A stretch of DNA of 64,000 bases from Druceiella hillmani (lineage: Eukaryota > Arthropoda > Insecta > Lepidoptera > Hepialidae), in the NCBI GenBank assembly GCA_039881145.1, contig JAYKKI010000016.1, positions 7,217,001 to 7,281,000 of the forward strand, read 5' to 3'. Positions 24,733 to 40,000 of the stretch are shown piece by piece. Position numbers and translations under genes: made by a program. A model generated the notes under the pieces. That model had not been told where the DNA came from and ran no database searches. It was given only the letters and a program-made list of their open reading frames with translations. Numbering within the stretch: position 1 is the stretch's first letter; every line of letters begins with the position of its first letter.

Positions 24733-27700
24733 TATTATACATTTCTGAAAAGCTCATCTTCTGTGGATTTTTAGATGTTGGAACAATTAATATATTTATA
24801 ACGTCACGTTAATATTTACGTTAAAATAATTTCAAAATAAAATGAGGTGAAAAAAAGGAATTTTTTCAAGTTCATCGGGACTTTTGACAGTTACCCACGT
24901 CTCCCCACGTTTTACATTCAGTGGTAATTTATAGCCTAGTTATTAATAACAGACATTTATAAAAATTAGCTGCAGGTTTTTGCGGTTCCCGAAGTTATTG
25001 ATAAAAATGTGAGAAAAGTCAAAAACAATTGCAAAACATATCAATATTTTGCGGTATGTTTTGCAATTTATTATGAACATTTTTTTGATAATAGGGCGTT
25101 TCTAATTTTTGCACTAATTTTGAAGTGAAAAATTTAATCAGCCAGATGCACGCTACCCTAATTCTTCAAATAGTTGACTCTTTATATTAGTATATAAAGA
25201 GTTGATGCATTTATATCTTCATTACAAATTAATAGTGGTAATTAAACATACGTCTAATTGTAACGAATATAATATAAATACGTTTTTTATTATCTCTATA
25301 AAATGTGTACTTTCAAGTGTTCTAAGCGTGAAATAATTCTTTCCTATATCGAAGAAGGAAAAAGTTTCAGGCATCAACAGTTTTGAAAGATAATTATTTC
25401 TGATCCCTGAAGACGACATGTTTTATAAGCCGGGATATTCAAAGACATTATTTCTGCATTTAATAAACGATGGACGGAAGTTTCATGAAAAAAAAAATAC
25501 ATTTTTAAAGAACAGTAGTTGGTTAGAACTAGAATATTCAGTAACTTCACATAACTCGGAAGGCGTTATAACCGTCTCTACATTATCTACTTCTTCTGGA
25601 AAACGTGAAAGACCGTGCGTATTTTATGGAAACTCGTCAGAATAGTAATTTTAATTCATGAATACGGATTTGAGCACATCTGCAATACATATATTTAGGG
25701 ATTAAGTTTGATAGGATAAGGAACAGAAGCAAATCTTGTGGAAACATTAAGGATTGCTGACTAGGAAAATAAGACCTTATTCGCATAGAAAAATAAAATC
25801 AGAAACAAATTCTAACATATAAAAAAGCGTTGAGCGTGTTGATTGATTTAGATTTAATGAAAGCACAATATTTACACTTTAAAAAATTAACAAACAAACG
25901 AAACTGTTTTATATTACCACCATATTACAAAGTACAAGCAATTAAACAAACCTTCTATCCACCGCCTTCAACAATAGAAATTGCAAACGCAACTCAAAAA
26001 TGGTAAAAACTTTAAGATTTATTAGCCACACCAAATGGATCCAAATGGATGGAAAAAAATCAGTAAATGGAGATGTAACGACTCATCTGGACAAATCCAA
26101 TACAAACAGAAACATCCAGAAGAATCTGAACATATTTCTGATGCAAATTTGTTTATTGCTTCTTTGGTGCCTATTAAATTAATTAACGAGCTAACAGTCG
26201 ATATTGTCTGGGAAAGTGTCAAATAAATTCTTTGAAACCAACCAAACCCAATATTAATTAATAAAGAAGGTGAACTCTTTCTTACTAGGATAGATGACAA
26301 AGTGGCTCAAGTATTGATGAATACATCTTCTGGTTCCACATGTACAATATTTGTAGCTACTCCACGGCACATGAACGATTTGACTAAAGTGACTGCTAGG
26401 CCAGAAAATAAAGATTTTTATCAATACGGACTGTCTACATTGTATGTCTGGATTCGTTGCATGGAAATTATGCTACATATTTTCTACAATCTTTCTTTCC
26501 AAATACGGTCAGTTAACAGGAAAGAAAAGAAACGGCTAAAGCAAGAGAAGAAAACCCTGGTATAAAAAGGTTTTCATGACGAGCTAGGATTGATTATCGA
26601 CAAACCATAACAAGGAAGTAGTAATACTAATAACGGTAATATTGCCAGAAGATTTTTTTACAATTCAGGCTGCTCTGCTGAAATTACAGGAGTAGATATT
26701 AATTGGATTAAACGACTTTATATAATTCTGCAGGCTCTTTCAGCAGGTGTGATGACAAATGCTGTAAAATTTGGCAGTCATGCTATGGAAACTGCCAGGA
26801 TTTATATGAGTAATTATGAATGGTACTTCAGTTCACAAAATTTTGATTTATGGAAAAAGTATCATCCAGCACTTGGTAGTGCTTCCTATTGATTAACTTT
26901 CGACAAAGGCACAAGAATCCCATAACAAGGATTACAAACAATTTTGCCTAGAAAGTGCTTCCGACTACAAATGCTACAAATAAGGATGTATTTCATACTC
27001 TGCTATATACTTCAGATCTATATATAACCAGCATTAAAAAATCGTATAACAAAAACGTTAAGGAACTTAATGATGATACCCTAAATCTTTTAAAAGTGAA
27101 CTAATTAATAACAGATCTCGAAGGTCTCCAAGTATAATAATAGCGTACATAATTAATTTGTTTAAGTATAAATTTTTTCAAGAAAAACGATTATACTAGT
27201 TTATACAATACTTATTATTTTTTAAAATATTTCCTACAATTATTTGTTTAATAATTAAGTAATATTTTTTTTATTTTTTCATATTTATTTGTTGTGGGAT
27301 TTTATTATATTTGTGCAAAATTGCACAATATAATCCTTAGAAATAAAAAATATTAACGATTTTTGATCCGAAACGGATTTCGATTTTCCATAGTGCATCA
27401 TTTACGTTGCTTTTTTATATAACAATTCTTAAAATCCTCCGATTTTAAAGCCACGATAACAAAAGTACATGAACATATACCAAGTTTGATAAAAATAATG
27501 ATTTTGATCCGCGGCGTCGTTTGCGTGGAAAAAATATAATTACGAATAAATATGATCTTAGCATCGAAAACGGATAAGTAGTTGAAATGCAATGAATCTA
27601 AGAAATGGTCTGAAAAGGAAATCGCTTGAGCACTGCTGTAGCTAGTCTTAGGCTGACATGTTGCCGTAACGTGTTATTGCATAGTTATGTTATAGCTATT

Positions 27701-30700
27701 ATTATTGACAACATCATGTTTTTAATTACAAGAAAAAAACCGTCTTTTGGGATTATGATATAAGCTACATTTTTGCAAAATGTTTTGGGACAATGAAACA
27801 AAGAAACAAACAGACAAACCAGCTTAGCATTTATAAAATTAGTTAGAATTTCCGCGTAGTAGGATGAAACTGCTTATGAATTAAGGTAAATATCTACACT
27901 AATATATAAAGCAAAAAAATATGTTTATTTGCTTATTTCAAAAATCTTTTTTGTGTTAGAAAGCCCATACTTTGAGTAATATTACATGATACATATAACT
28001 TTACAATTCGTAGTGGTAGTAATAAAACAAGAAGTTGTTGTTTGTTTTGTTTGTTCGTGCTAATCTCTGGAATCTCGTATCCGATTTCAAAATTACTTCT
28101 TTAATTAAAAAGTACATACTTTGACTAAGATTCTATAATACATATCATATTATTAAAATTTGTATTGGTAGAGCAAGGATAAAACGAGAAATTGTTTGTT
28201 TTGTTTGTTCGTTCGCGTCGATCACTGGATCTTGCGTTCGAATTCGAAATTACTGTCTGTGTTAGAAAACTCATACTTGAGTAAGTTTATATAGTACATA
28301 CTATAACTTTACGTTTGGTAATGGTAGACCAGTGATAAAACGAGTAGTTGTTGTTTGTTTTATTTGTTTGTTCACGCTAATCTATAAAATCTCGTATCTA
28401 ATTTCAAAATTACTCCTTTTATTGGAAAGTTCATACTTTGACTAAGATTATATGATACATACGATAACATTATAATTCGTAGTAGAAGAGCTTTGAGGAA
28501 AAGAAATGTTATTGTTTTGTTTTGTTGGTTTGTTCGCGGCAATCTCTAGAACCTCGTATTCGATTTCAAAATTAATTATTGTGTTAGAAAAATCATACTT
28601 TGAGTAAGATTACAAAATACATATCATAATTTTACGGTTTGAAGTGGCAGAGAAGTGGTAAAACGAGAAGATGTTGTTTGTTTTGTTTGTTTGTTCGCGC
28701 TAATATCTGGAACTTCGTGTCTGATTTCAAAATTACTTCTTCTGTTAGAAAGATCATACTTTGAGAAAAATTATGTAATACATATTATAACTTGACGAAT
28801 TGTAAAGGTAGAACCGTGTTGAATCAATAAATTTGTTATTTATTTTGTTTTAATGGTTTGCGCTGATCTCTGGAACACCGTACTCGATTAAAAATTCTTT
28901 TTGTGTTAGTAATTCTATACTTTAAGGAAAAATACAGCTTCATTCATAGAAGGAGAGAGTCAAAAAGGTTTCGTTTGCTTTGCTCATTTTTTTTTAAATT
29001 CCAAAATTACTCTGAGGAAAATTATAGGCTATATGTCATCACGATACACATAATAGGGGAGAGAAGTAATAAAATATGTAACAAAAGTTGGAAACACTGC
29101 TTAAATTATGCCAGGTAGAGAGAGAGAGCGAGAGAGCGGTTTTTTAATGAAATAATCATCAATCCAAATATTCGCGCCCATATACCCCTGAACTTGACGA
29201 TCGATGTCGTTTGACGAACGGAGCACAGGCATTTAGTGAGCGCAAGGGAGAACATTTCATTTCTGGCTTAGTATGACATTATTCAATTTCCTACTTTTGT
29301 ATTTCATGTAGTTTGTGGTAGTATGTTTTATGCACACAGTTTTTCATAATTATTAGAGCCATAATTAAGGTAATTCCACACGAGTAAAATTGCGGAGCAT
29401 AGTTAGCATATAGTTAAAGGATAAGATAGTTTACGAGCATTGATTCGAGTTACAAATATGTGAAAAATACGTTAAAGTACAAATTTTTCTCACCACTGTT
29501 ATTGCGGTTCAATGAAATATGTCGTGTTATAATAATGTGTCCGCATACTATTCTGTTATGTTGTAAGAGAGGCGATAGTGATGTGCCGTGTGGGGGGTTT
29601 TTCTGAAGTATAATATGGAATGTGCCTAATTAATTCCGAATGGAAGGATAGGAGTATCGTTCCATTGGGAATACATAATTTTCTTTCATTGTTTTCCATA
29701 TAATTATTCTAAATGTGTTTTCTCATCAGTAACTAAAGTCTGGTGGTTAAGATAGTAATATTTGAATATTAAGCTTTGACTATCATACAGAATCGTGTTC
29801 TTGCGGATAAATTGTTTATCGATAATACTAAAGCGGACAATATTAAAGAATATACGTACATAGGGGCTTTGTATATCTTTAATACTCTCGACAGACTAAT
29901 TCAAATGACTTACTAATGTCGAATTTATGGAAAGAATGTGGAAAACATTTTTTTTAATGTAGCCCACGTCATCAGCAATTCAATTTAATTAATAAAAATA
30001 ACAATTTTAACTTAGAATACATCTGAAAAAAAGTAATGAATAAAAGTTACAACTTTAAGTTCGCACTCATATAAACAATTACTATTCAAATTTTGCCAAA
30101 TGGTTAAAATAAACAACTTCCAAGATGCTACCCTATTAGATAAAAACAATGACACGACCTATGACGCAAACACCAAACATAACATATACAGATAAAAAAC
30201 GAATAAACTTTACTCATAAAAAGCACTGTTCCGTCCTTTGTCGGCACGTCAAAATTGTCCAATTATTTCGCAAGCATCTTCCGCTCTTACGGTCGTGGGA
30301 ATGACACGGCGCCCCGTGCGAATATGCTTTTAAAATACCATTCATAATAATGTCTGCACATACATATATGCGGTGAGGCAGCTTAAGCTGTTTTTAGACG
30401 ACAAGCATGTTTATCAACTATGAACATGCTTGCAGATTTTGAATAAGTTTTGTCAAAATGCTTGATATGTTTGACGATATTCGATTTGTTTGCGTTTTTT
30501 ACGGATAAATTTAAACCTTTCAATTTTTTTTGTGGCGCCAATGAAACATAACAAATATTAAGTGTGTGATTATTGATTATATTTATTCTGTATATCTTTT
30601 TGTGTTACAATATATTGTAAGTTTTATTTTAATATACAGTTTGATATAAATTAGTTTCAAGCAAAAATTTAAAATATGTATTGATGAGAGTCAAATGAAA

Positions 30701-33700
30701 CTTGTTAACTAATAAAAAGTTTGAAGACACATGCAAGAAAATATATCCCATAATCCAAACACCAAATTCATAAATTTAATAAAAATATCATCTAGTTTAT
30801 TCAGTAGTAAAAAAAATTTACATTTAAATCACACCAAGTTCCGTTCTTGAATTGATCTCGGATAAAAGCTTTGGTATATTAATTTTTAGATAAATTGCTC
30901 TATTTTTACAGACTTTTATTGCATGAATGTCTGGTTTAAAATTAAATTAATTTCTGAGTGTGCTAATTAGGTCTTAAATTGCTTGCTGCATTTAAATAGA
31001 CGCCTTATATAAGGCAGCTAATGCCACTGGTTTATGTGGTACGTTATTTAACTTCACTAAATTTTTTTTTTCAATGTTAGATTATACATAACAGTTGACT
31101 TAATATTTAGTTAAGTAATGCACAGCATCAACCCGTCTAAAAAGATAATTTAAGAATAAAGAATAAAGATAATTTTACATTTTAAATATAATGAGTTGTA
31201 TTGCCGTTTCACTGCTCACAGATCAACTAATACTATATAGTATTTAACAGGTATATGTATAATTCGATATAATATTTGTACATTTTTTCATCCTAAAAGT
31301 AGTTTAATTATTTATACACTACATTATATTTATATTAAACATTATACACCAACGCTAAAACGTATTATGTAAACATAAATTTAACAAGACACGTAAAAGG
31401 AATTTCAATGTCTACAATAGTTAATCAAAATTATATCTAACATTATTATATCGGTGTAAAAAACACCGATATAAAGCAATTATATACTCGTACTAATCCC
31501 AAAGTATAGTATAAATATTAAATTTAATAACCTAAGTTGTATAACCTAAATCTAATAACAAATTAAATATATGAATACGCTTCTCTTTAAATATTGTATG
31601 TATAATTTAATAATTGTATTACCTAGATTTTATAATTGTAATAATGTATAAATCGTATAAATGCATAATTCTAAATAAATCTAAGTAATATTATGTAATA
31701 TTCTTATTCTTATTATGTAATATTCTAGTAATTTTAAATCTGTTAACACATAAACAACGTTTGTCAACATTTGTACCTCAACCTGTAGGACATAATTTAA
31801 AAAAAAAACCTCCTAATGGTAACCAAAGCGATATAATTTTATTTCAGTCCTAACCTTATGTGCGGATTTATTTGTAATTAATAATTTGTCTGATGAACAA
31901 GAATGGACACCAATTTCAGTTTGTTTTTACTCGATTATGATGCAGTCAAAAAAGGGTAATGAACTGATTTTAGGAGAGGTATCAGTCGGTTTGTATTTAA
32001 TGAAACGGGCAAGTGTCACAGGCTATGTTTTCAGAGGCAAAAAGCATTTTTGCGGATTTGCAATAAAAAAACAGAATTGCGAAAAAAAATATTTGCCTAT
32101 CTTATCGAAAAAGATGTCATTTGACAGGGCTTTAAAAATAATTATAAGGTTTGTTCAATCATATTTTCATAAACTTAAAATAGTTTATTTAAAAAAAAAT
32201 TGACATATCAGAACTGAACGCCCCCTAATTCAATGACGATTATCTTTCAGTGAAATTATGACCACCTAATTTATTTTTACACTTACAGTTTTAGTTGAAG
32301 CAGCCGAGTTTTAGTTTCTTATAGCTTCGTTTTTATTGATATCTAGATAAATTATATGAAATTTAAATGGCTATTACGGTTAGGGCGCACGGACTTGTAT
32401 ACTAAATATTATAGGAGGTAGTGCCCAGTGCGCAATAGTGTAAAGGCGACTACATAACTTTACTGTCTATGGGCAGCTTTACTTGCATATGTGTATATAT
32501 CCTGACTTGTTTAGCTCAATAAATTCGCTGTCACGATTCTTGTTATTCAACTGGACTCGATACGGGAGTTCGTGCATTACCTTTATATAATATATAAGTA
32601 CTTTCTTAGTGTGATTGTAAAGCAATTTAAGTTGAATAAATTGTTCTAATTTAAACAAAGAAAAAAACATCTAAGCATGTTTGTTAATATTGGGAGGCAG
32701 TTCTGACATATGCAACTAATAGTAAATATCCATATTTCTGTTGTAATAAATGAAGTATGTGTAACATACGAAATAAGAATATAAATATATCCTATTTAAT
32801 ATCTTCGGGTTTAAAAAAAAAACAATAAAAGTAAGCAAATAGAGAAGCTTTTATATTAAAGTTTTTTATTTAATTATTTTTATTTTTTTTAATGGACAAG
32901 AAGCAAGCCAGAAGAAGAAGAAGAAGTAACTAGGTCGTTTCTTTTGATCCGGGACATAAAGGTTTTAGGAATTTTACCTGTGAAATCAATTAAAAATATA
33001 TAGTGTTTTTAAAAGCGCCTTCCGAAAAAAATATGAAGTAATAGTTTTGCTTAAAACTACTTCGATATCACGAAATTAAAATCCTCAAATAACGAATGTT
33101 TAAATAACTCAAAAAATATTTCGTCTTATTTTTTTTAATTTGTAGCTTGACAATTAAATGAAACTACGTGATGTAGTATTATTTCTACTTTCTTTTAAGT
33201 ATTATTTCTACTTAAAGAGAAATAATACTACATATATTTATTAGAAATAATACTACATCACGTAGTTTCATTTAATTGTCAATAATGAGTTTCTATAAAA
33301 TTAACGCCAAATATATTCAAATAGTAGCTTGTCAATTAATAAAACCGCAACTTTCCACCGGCTATTTCAGAAATGTTAAAGTAACAGATGAAGCATCTCT
33401 TGTTGAACATGTAAAGAGTGCTTCATTTGATCTTCCCTTCAGATAGTACCTTAGTTTCGATAAGTAAATAAGAAACAAGATATAGAAATTTCACGAAGAG
33501 AAGTTAGAATATTCTTGTTTCATGATTTTCATTTAGGGCAAAAAGTGAAAAAACTATACATAATATACGCGAAACGTTGGGCGAGGTGTACTTCAATATG
33601 ACACAGCGAACAATTGGTTTCAAATATTCAAAGAGAGAAATTCTGATTGCCCCGGAAATTCTCACTCAGGGCGACTAATTCATTAAACGTAGATCTCCGC

Positions 33701-33991
33701 TTTTCTATTAAAAAAAACAACTTCTTTCTTTGTAGAGGAAGTAATTCCACAAAGAATGAAGTAGGAAGTAGAAAAATATTCTGTTTGGTTACTAGATGGA
33801 GTCACATTATTATAATTATTGGTTTTAGGGTTTTGTACCCAAAAAGGTTTTGTTTTTAGGGTTTGCAACGGATCCATGAAATTAAATATGAAATGTAATA
33901 GAAATTACACGTGAAATTTAGTACACTAATAAAGTACATTATCCCACATCTATCTCTAATACTAAATTAAGTACTGGTATGTTTTATTTCC

Positions 33992-34035
<44 letters not shown>

Positions 34036-34036
34036 G

Positions 34037-34099
<63 letters not shown>

Positions 34100-37000
34100 A
34101 TATATATTCGTTTTTCATAAACAATTTATAAATCGCTTTATACGAACTACCTCACACTTGGTCGGTTTTAGAGTTTCCTAATCAAACGGCGAATCGTAAT
34201 AATTTCGCCATGTACATTTGTCAATCCGTTCATTAGTTGGTCACAGAAAAGAATTTATAAAAAAGTTTTTCCAAGATACCTCCCCAACATGTAAAGTGCA
34301 GAAGAATTTTTTCGCATCCCCCACAATGTAGGGTAATTGTGTTTCAAAAATATAATAATAACATCATGAACACTTTTCCGACACAGGGATCCATTTACGA
34401 AATATTAAGCTTTAAAAGGGTCGTTTTTGTTTCAGTTACACATCCCCAACCCCTACTCCTTAAACAGCTAGCTTTTAATTTCTGAAAGTTTTCAAAATTG
34501 TAGTATACGAAAAAAAAAAGAATTAGAAGGAAAGTCATCACAGCTAAGTAGGCTCTACCAGTTTACGAGTACCTAACAATCGACCAACTTATGACACGTA
34601 GTTGGGTCTCGATCAAGTAGTTTAAAAGAACTGCAAAAAGTAAAATTTGTATTTTAAAATGTATACTTATTATGCATGTAAAAGATCTAACAGGCAATAT
34701 ATTTATATATTTACATGGTTAGAAGCAATATTATTTAAACATGCACCATGTTATTACGCCTGTGGAAGATTTAGTAGGCAACATATTTACGTTTTGAAAA
34801 AAATAATATTTGTAAACGGTTTAATAAAAATACTATGTACCCTTAAATGAAACCCCCGTAGTGCAATTTCTACTTATAATTTACAGATTTTCAAAATGTA
34901 GTCATTATCTAAACTGATTAAAAATAAACTGTCACTTGACATTAGACTTTCGTTCTGTATTGTTACTTTTTTGTTTATTTAGATATTAAATTTTGCTATT
35001 AAATATTAAAAAGATTCCAAATAATGTACAGCAATATGAATAAAAATACTTGCATTGTATCACCTATAGAAATACCCTACATACGTAAACAGAAAGAAAG
35101 CTAATTTCTTTTTTTGCCCATTCTATCTATTGGATGATTATTGAACAAGTGTTTTGAAATGAAATTGTTTTTCCCAAAATTATTTTTCATTTTAAACCCT
35201 TAATCGCAAATATGAATATAAATGTGGTCATTGTAATAAAATCCTTTTTTCAGGTAGGGTGTATTAATAAGCTCGTTTTACCAAATGACTATAGAATCCC
35301 ATTTTTTTTTTTATTTTTCATTTTAAACCCTCAATCGCAAATATGAATATAAATGTGATCATTGTAATAAAATCCTTTTTTCAGGTATCGTGTATTAATA
35401 AGCTCGTTTTACCAAATGACTATAGAATCCCATTTTTTTTTTATTTTTCATTTTAAACCCTCAATCGCAAATATGAATATAAATGTGGTCATTTTAATAA
35501 AATCCTTTTTTCAGGTATGGTGTATTAATAAGCTCGTTTTACCAAATGACTATAGAATCCCATTTTTTTCCTTTTCGGTATACATACATCCTGTTCGAAA
35601 CACATTTTTTTTTTTAATTAGGTTACAATATTTCGAAAAGTTTATATTTGTCGTGAAACCGATATGAATTGATTCTGATTCTCCTGTAATTAGTTACTTA
35701 TATTAATTTTGTTTAGACAGTTAATAATTATTGAATAAAAACTAAAATAACGTTAGTGGAATTTTTATTGCCTACTTAGTTTGTACTGTCTTACAACTTT
35801 CATTGCGCGCTAGTAAAATCGGGAAATATTATGGAGCCAGTGTAAAATATTTTTCTAAATAAACTACACTTGGTAGGAATTTAAAAATTGTTCAACCCCA
35901 TGGAAGCAAATTAAAATATTTGGCTTTCTATTATTTTTTTTCTGGTTTTTGTGTTCAACTGCTATTTACCAATAAATTCCATTTGATGCACAGCATGAAA
36001 TATATGAACGATATACACATTTTCTCTTACACCTGAAAAAGGTTTTAAAAAAATGTAACAATTATTCGTACCTCATCATTTGTGAAAAAAAATACTATCA
36101 AAGTTGCAATTCCAATGAAAAAAAAATCTTTCTCACAGAAACACGTTTCAAATATTCTATCAATATATGTAATTTCAAAATATTTTTAAGTCCACATTCT
36201 ATAACATCACTTGGGCTAGCAATATTCCAATATCCTTTTAACCAGTAAATTAATAGCAAGTTAACTGTAAAATTAATAGACTATTACTGTACACCGATCT
36301 GCGACAAAAATCAAACATTGTGTTCGTTCTACTAATCACAGAATTGGTTACACGGCCTCAAATATATATTCGCAATATATTTGCATGGCTGACGTTCAAA
36401 ATGCTGTGGGAATAGGCCTTTCTAATGAATAAAGTAAAAAAAGTACGACACAATTTCCAAGGAAATTGTGAGAACATTCGACGGCTGCTTATATAAGATT
36501 ACAAAATCAATATTGCACTGTTCCTTCGTATACTTTATAATTAATTAAAGATTGTTATCTGAGAATTAGGTGTTTCATTAAAATTTTATAATAAAAAAGT
36601 GGTCTATTCGTCGATTGAAGATAATCGTAACATTTTAAATCAATACAGATAATTCGGAAGAAAAAAAGGAAGTCGAAAATGTATGCTAAGTTAGAGTATA
36701 TTATATTTTGAAACTAGGGATGTATATACGTTAATATAATAAATAAATAATTAATCTACTGCGTTTCTTTTCATTTAAACGCAGCTTTAATTAATATTAC
36801 TACATACTTTACATTTTCTTTGCTTTCATCTTTATTAGTTTTATGTTCCGAAATATTAAATATAGAGTATTTAAGATAAGGGGCCTCTGCCAAATTTTGG
36901 TGTTTGATTGGAGTGGTAAATTTACTTGCATTTTCCGACAGTTTTAGGATTTTATGTTTAACACAAAAAAAACCTAACATAAGATCACTCACACGTATCC

Positions 37001-40000
37001 ATTCGTCTGTCTACCTGTCACAGTCGTTTTTCTCAAAAAGGCTAAACACTTTGATACACAGATTTAAAATTTGGCATAATGTTAAATAAAAATTATGAAA
37101 AAAATAACGTAACTAGAAGTTTACGTAAAGTTTCCCGGAATATTGTAACAATGATTCTAAATCCCTTAATTTTCAGAAATTCGCGATAATTTTTTGCCTG
37201 TGAAAGATATACTAGGAAATATATTAACATGATGAAAAATAATATTAATATTTGTAAACCGTTTAACAGAAATATACCCTTTAAATATTTATAAAGAACT
37301 ATGCGTCTACAGAACACTCGTAATGAGGATACTAATCGCACTTAACAGCTTTTTTTAACATTACCTTAAAGTCCCGTTAAGAGAAAAATATATTTTAACA
37401 GCTTTCGTAAATTAAGACTCCCCATTTACAGCTGCGTCATATTAATAAAAAGCTTGTGTTGAGATTTTCGAAATCGATTTTTGAACTTTAGTTTAAAATT
37501 CAAATCTCTTTGTAATTTAATTGACCAAAAAGCTATAAATAACACTAGGAAATTTTAGTTGGACATTATTTTCCTTTTGGGGTACGGATGTTTAGGAAAT
37601 GAAATCGGAAAAAACGAGGCTAAGATTTTATATCAAGCTACAAGAAAAAAAAAGATAAAGCTGACACAAAGCGATACAAATTAATCTAAAGTTATAAAAG
37701 TAAATTCATTATTTTTCTGTCTATAGCCCCTTAGATTTTCACAGTCCTTTCAACGAACCCTGAAATTTGTTTGTCCATCTGTAAATCTGAGTGTCACATC
37801 ATCGTAAACTGTAATATATAAATTAACGGAATAAAATCACATTGTAACGATAATTTTGCCGTGACATGTGTAGATAGCTAATGTAAATTAAATATTGTTT
37901 ATTTAGCAACCTAAGTTTCGCGATTTACTAAACTATAATATTTAAACTAATGTAATGAAACAACATTCTACCGATAATGTTTCAATAATTCGTATACAAG
38001 CTACTGTAAATTAAGTTGTATCAATCTAATAACCTGAGTGTCACGTCTTTCTAAACTTTAATATTCAAACCAACGTAATTAAATCACATTGTGACTATAA
38101 TGTCTCAATCATTTGTGTATTTAGTTACTGTAAATTAAATTGTATACATTTATCAACCTAAGTGTTAAGTTTTCCTAAACCTAAGACATTTAGATAAGTA
38201 ATAATATTGTAGTAATATTTCAATAATTTGTATAACATAAGCCTCGCGTCTTTCTAAGATGTAATATTTAAAGTAACGTAATAAAATCACATGGTAATAA
38301 TAATATTGCAATCATTTGTGTACATAGCTACTGTAAATTAAATTGCGTGCGTCTATCAACTTAACTGTTGCGTCTTCCTAAAATGTAACATTTAAACTAA
38401 TGTAATAAAATCATATTGTAACGATAATATTTGACATGACTACTGTAAATTAATATGAAAGTGTACAGAAAAAAATCTCCTCCGCTTTATAACGAGGACC
38501 GAAAACGAAATGTTACTAATAAAAACATTTCAATATTTTTGGTATTTTCTCCCATAATTTTTTCCAGTGTTTAAATTTTTAATTAGACCAAGAGAGCAAT
38601 GTTAAGGAAAGTATTATGCACAGCATACAAATGAATAAACTTAATAATAGGTATGATATCAGGGTTATAAAGGAAATCTTTAGGCAAGCAATTAAATAAA
38701 GTTTTAATTTATCATGGGGTGTAAATATTAATTAAGCCCAAGTACATAAATTTTTATTTTACAGTCATTGGAAGTTACTAATAAAAAATTAATTGCTCAA
38801 GTGCTTTTTAATTTACCTGAGTGTTCCGTATAAAGATTGTTGGTATCACTGAAACTGCGTGTTATGTTATTCAACTTTCATAAGCAAACTTACGTGCACA
38901 CGTTAGTGCGTACCAATGTCGTGCGATGCGCGCACAATATTTGAATTTACGAGACAACGTTCATATGAATCGTATCATGTTCACATTGTTAATTACGACA
39001 ATATGGAAAAAATATTATCATATTTCATATATTTTAATATATGAACTTGAAATCAATCATAGTTTTTTCGCTGTCAGCAATATGTACTATGTTTATAATT
39101 TTGACTAAGTATTTAAATTGTTCGTAGTGAAGAAAGGAATGTATCTCAGCTAAGACGAAGCTAACAATTTTTGCCGATTTTGTTCCAAAATATTAGCGAT
39201 TTTTCTTCACATATTTCTGACCTATAATTTTAAGATCGTGATTAAAGCCAGAAACTTTTTAAGTCTTTTTCGAAGTTTTCAGAAAAATATAACATTTTTA
39301 AATAATTTATTTACTTTTGAACTCGCATCTGATATCCAAAGCGTTTGCTTTTCACCCTTCTTTAACCCTTTAAAACCCAAAAAAAATAATTTTACGTAAC
39401 TTCGTTGTCGTGACCACTATTCATACATGTATGCTTTCAACGATAAATGACCTCTGGAAAAACTGTTAGTGAATGACATGCAGACATCAAGGTAATTCAG
39501 AGTATATTCTATTTTTTTTCAAATGAAGCCTACTTCAGAGCACTAAAATAGGTAATGAAATCATAAAAATAATGTTATTTAAATATAATGTATCATTATA
39601 AAATTATGATAAAATTAATTTTTTTATTAATGCTGCGGTTAGTGCATTATTTGTATTAAAATATCTTTCTATTGCATCATGGAATAAACATTTAAATGTT
39701 AAGAAGTTGTTTGGCTAACTTACGTTATTTTTGTAGGACCAAATAACAAAATTAATGAAAGAAATAATTTTAGAATTTAACCTAACCTTCTACTTTCCAG
39801 GTGGGGAAGGCACGTGGCGGGAATTCTTGACTCTACCTAACATCTTGAAAGAGTTGAACCCTGATTTAACAGGATACTCTATAGGAACAGGAGAATACCT
39901 GGCCTCCAACTCCGGTATGAATGTCGGTTTTCCGGTATCCTCAGATGAAGATGCCCTTCAACAAGCTAAGGTTTACTCATAATTTTATTACTAATAGTAG

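Larger units (their letters stand above)
28931..33148. other. Non-coding DNA of intron 2
   Basis: No supportable gene. It contains a GA-rich microsatellite (29113-29139), a hairpin and palindrome near 30379-30432, and a hairpin at 31446-31474. A 105-codon frame at 31886-32203 starts with TTG, has no family resemblance, and is judged chance. (AAG)n lies near 32912. Confidence 0.45.

Noticed and set aside
26022..26300. Minus-strand 92-codon ORF
   Set aside because: Antisense shadow of the transposon remnant read on the + strand.
31446..31474. Hairpin with A/T run as an intrinsic terminator
   Set aside because: Such terminators are bacterial; this is eukaryotic intron DNA.
31886..32203. 105-codon ORF on the + strand
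   Set aside because: Starts with TTG, ends in AT-rich Lys/Ile run, no family signature or codon bias; probably chance or a very old remnant.
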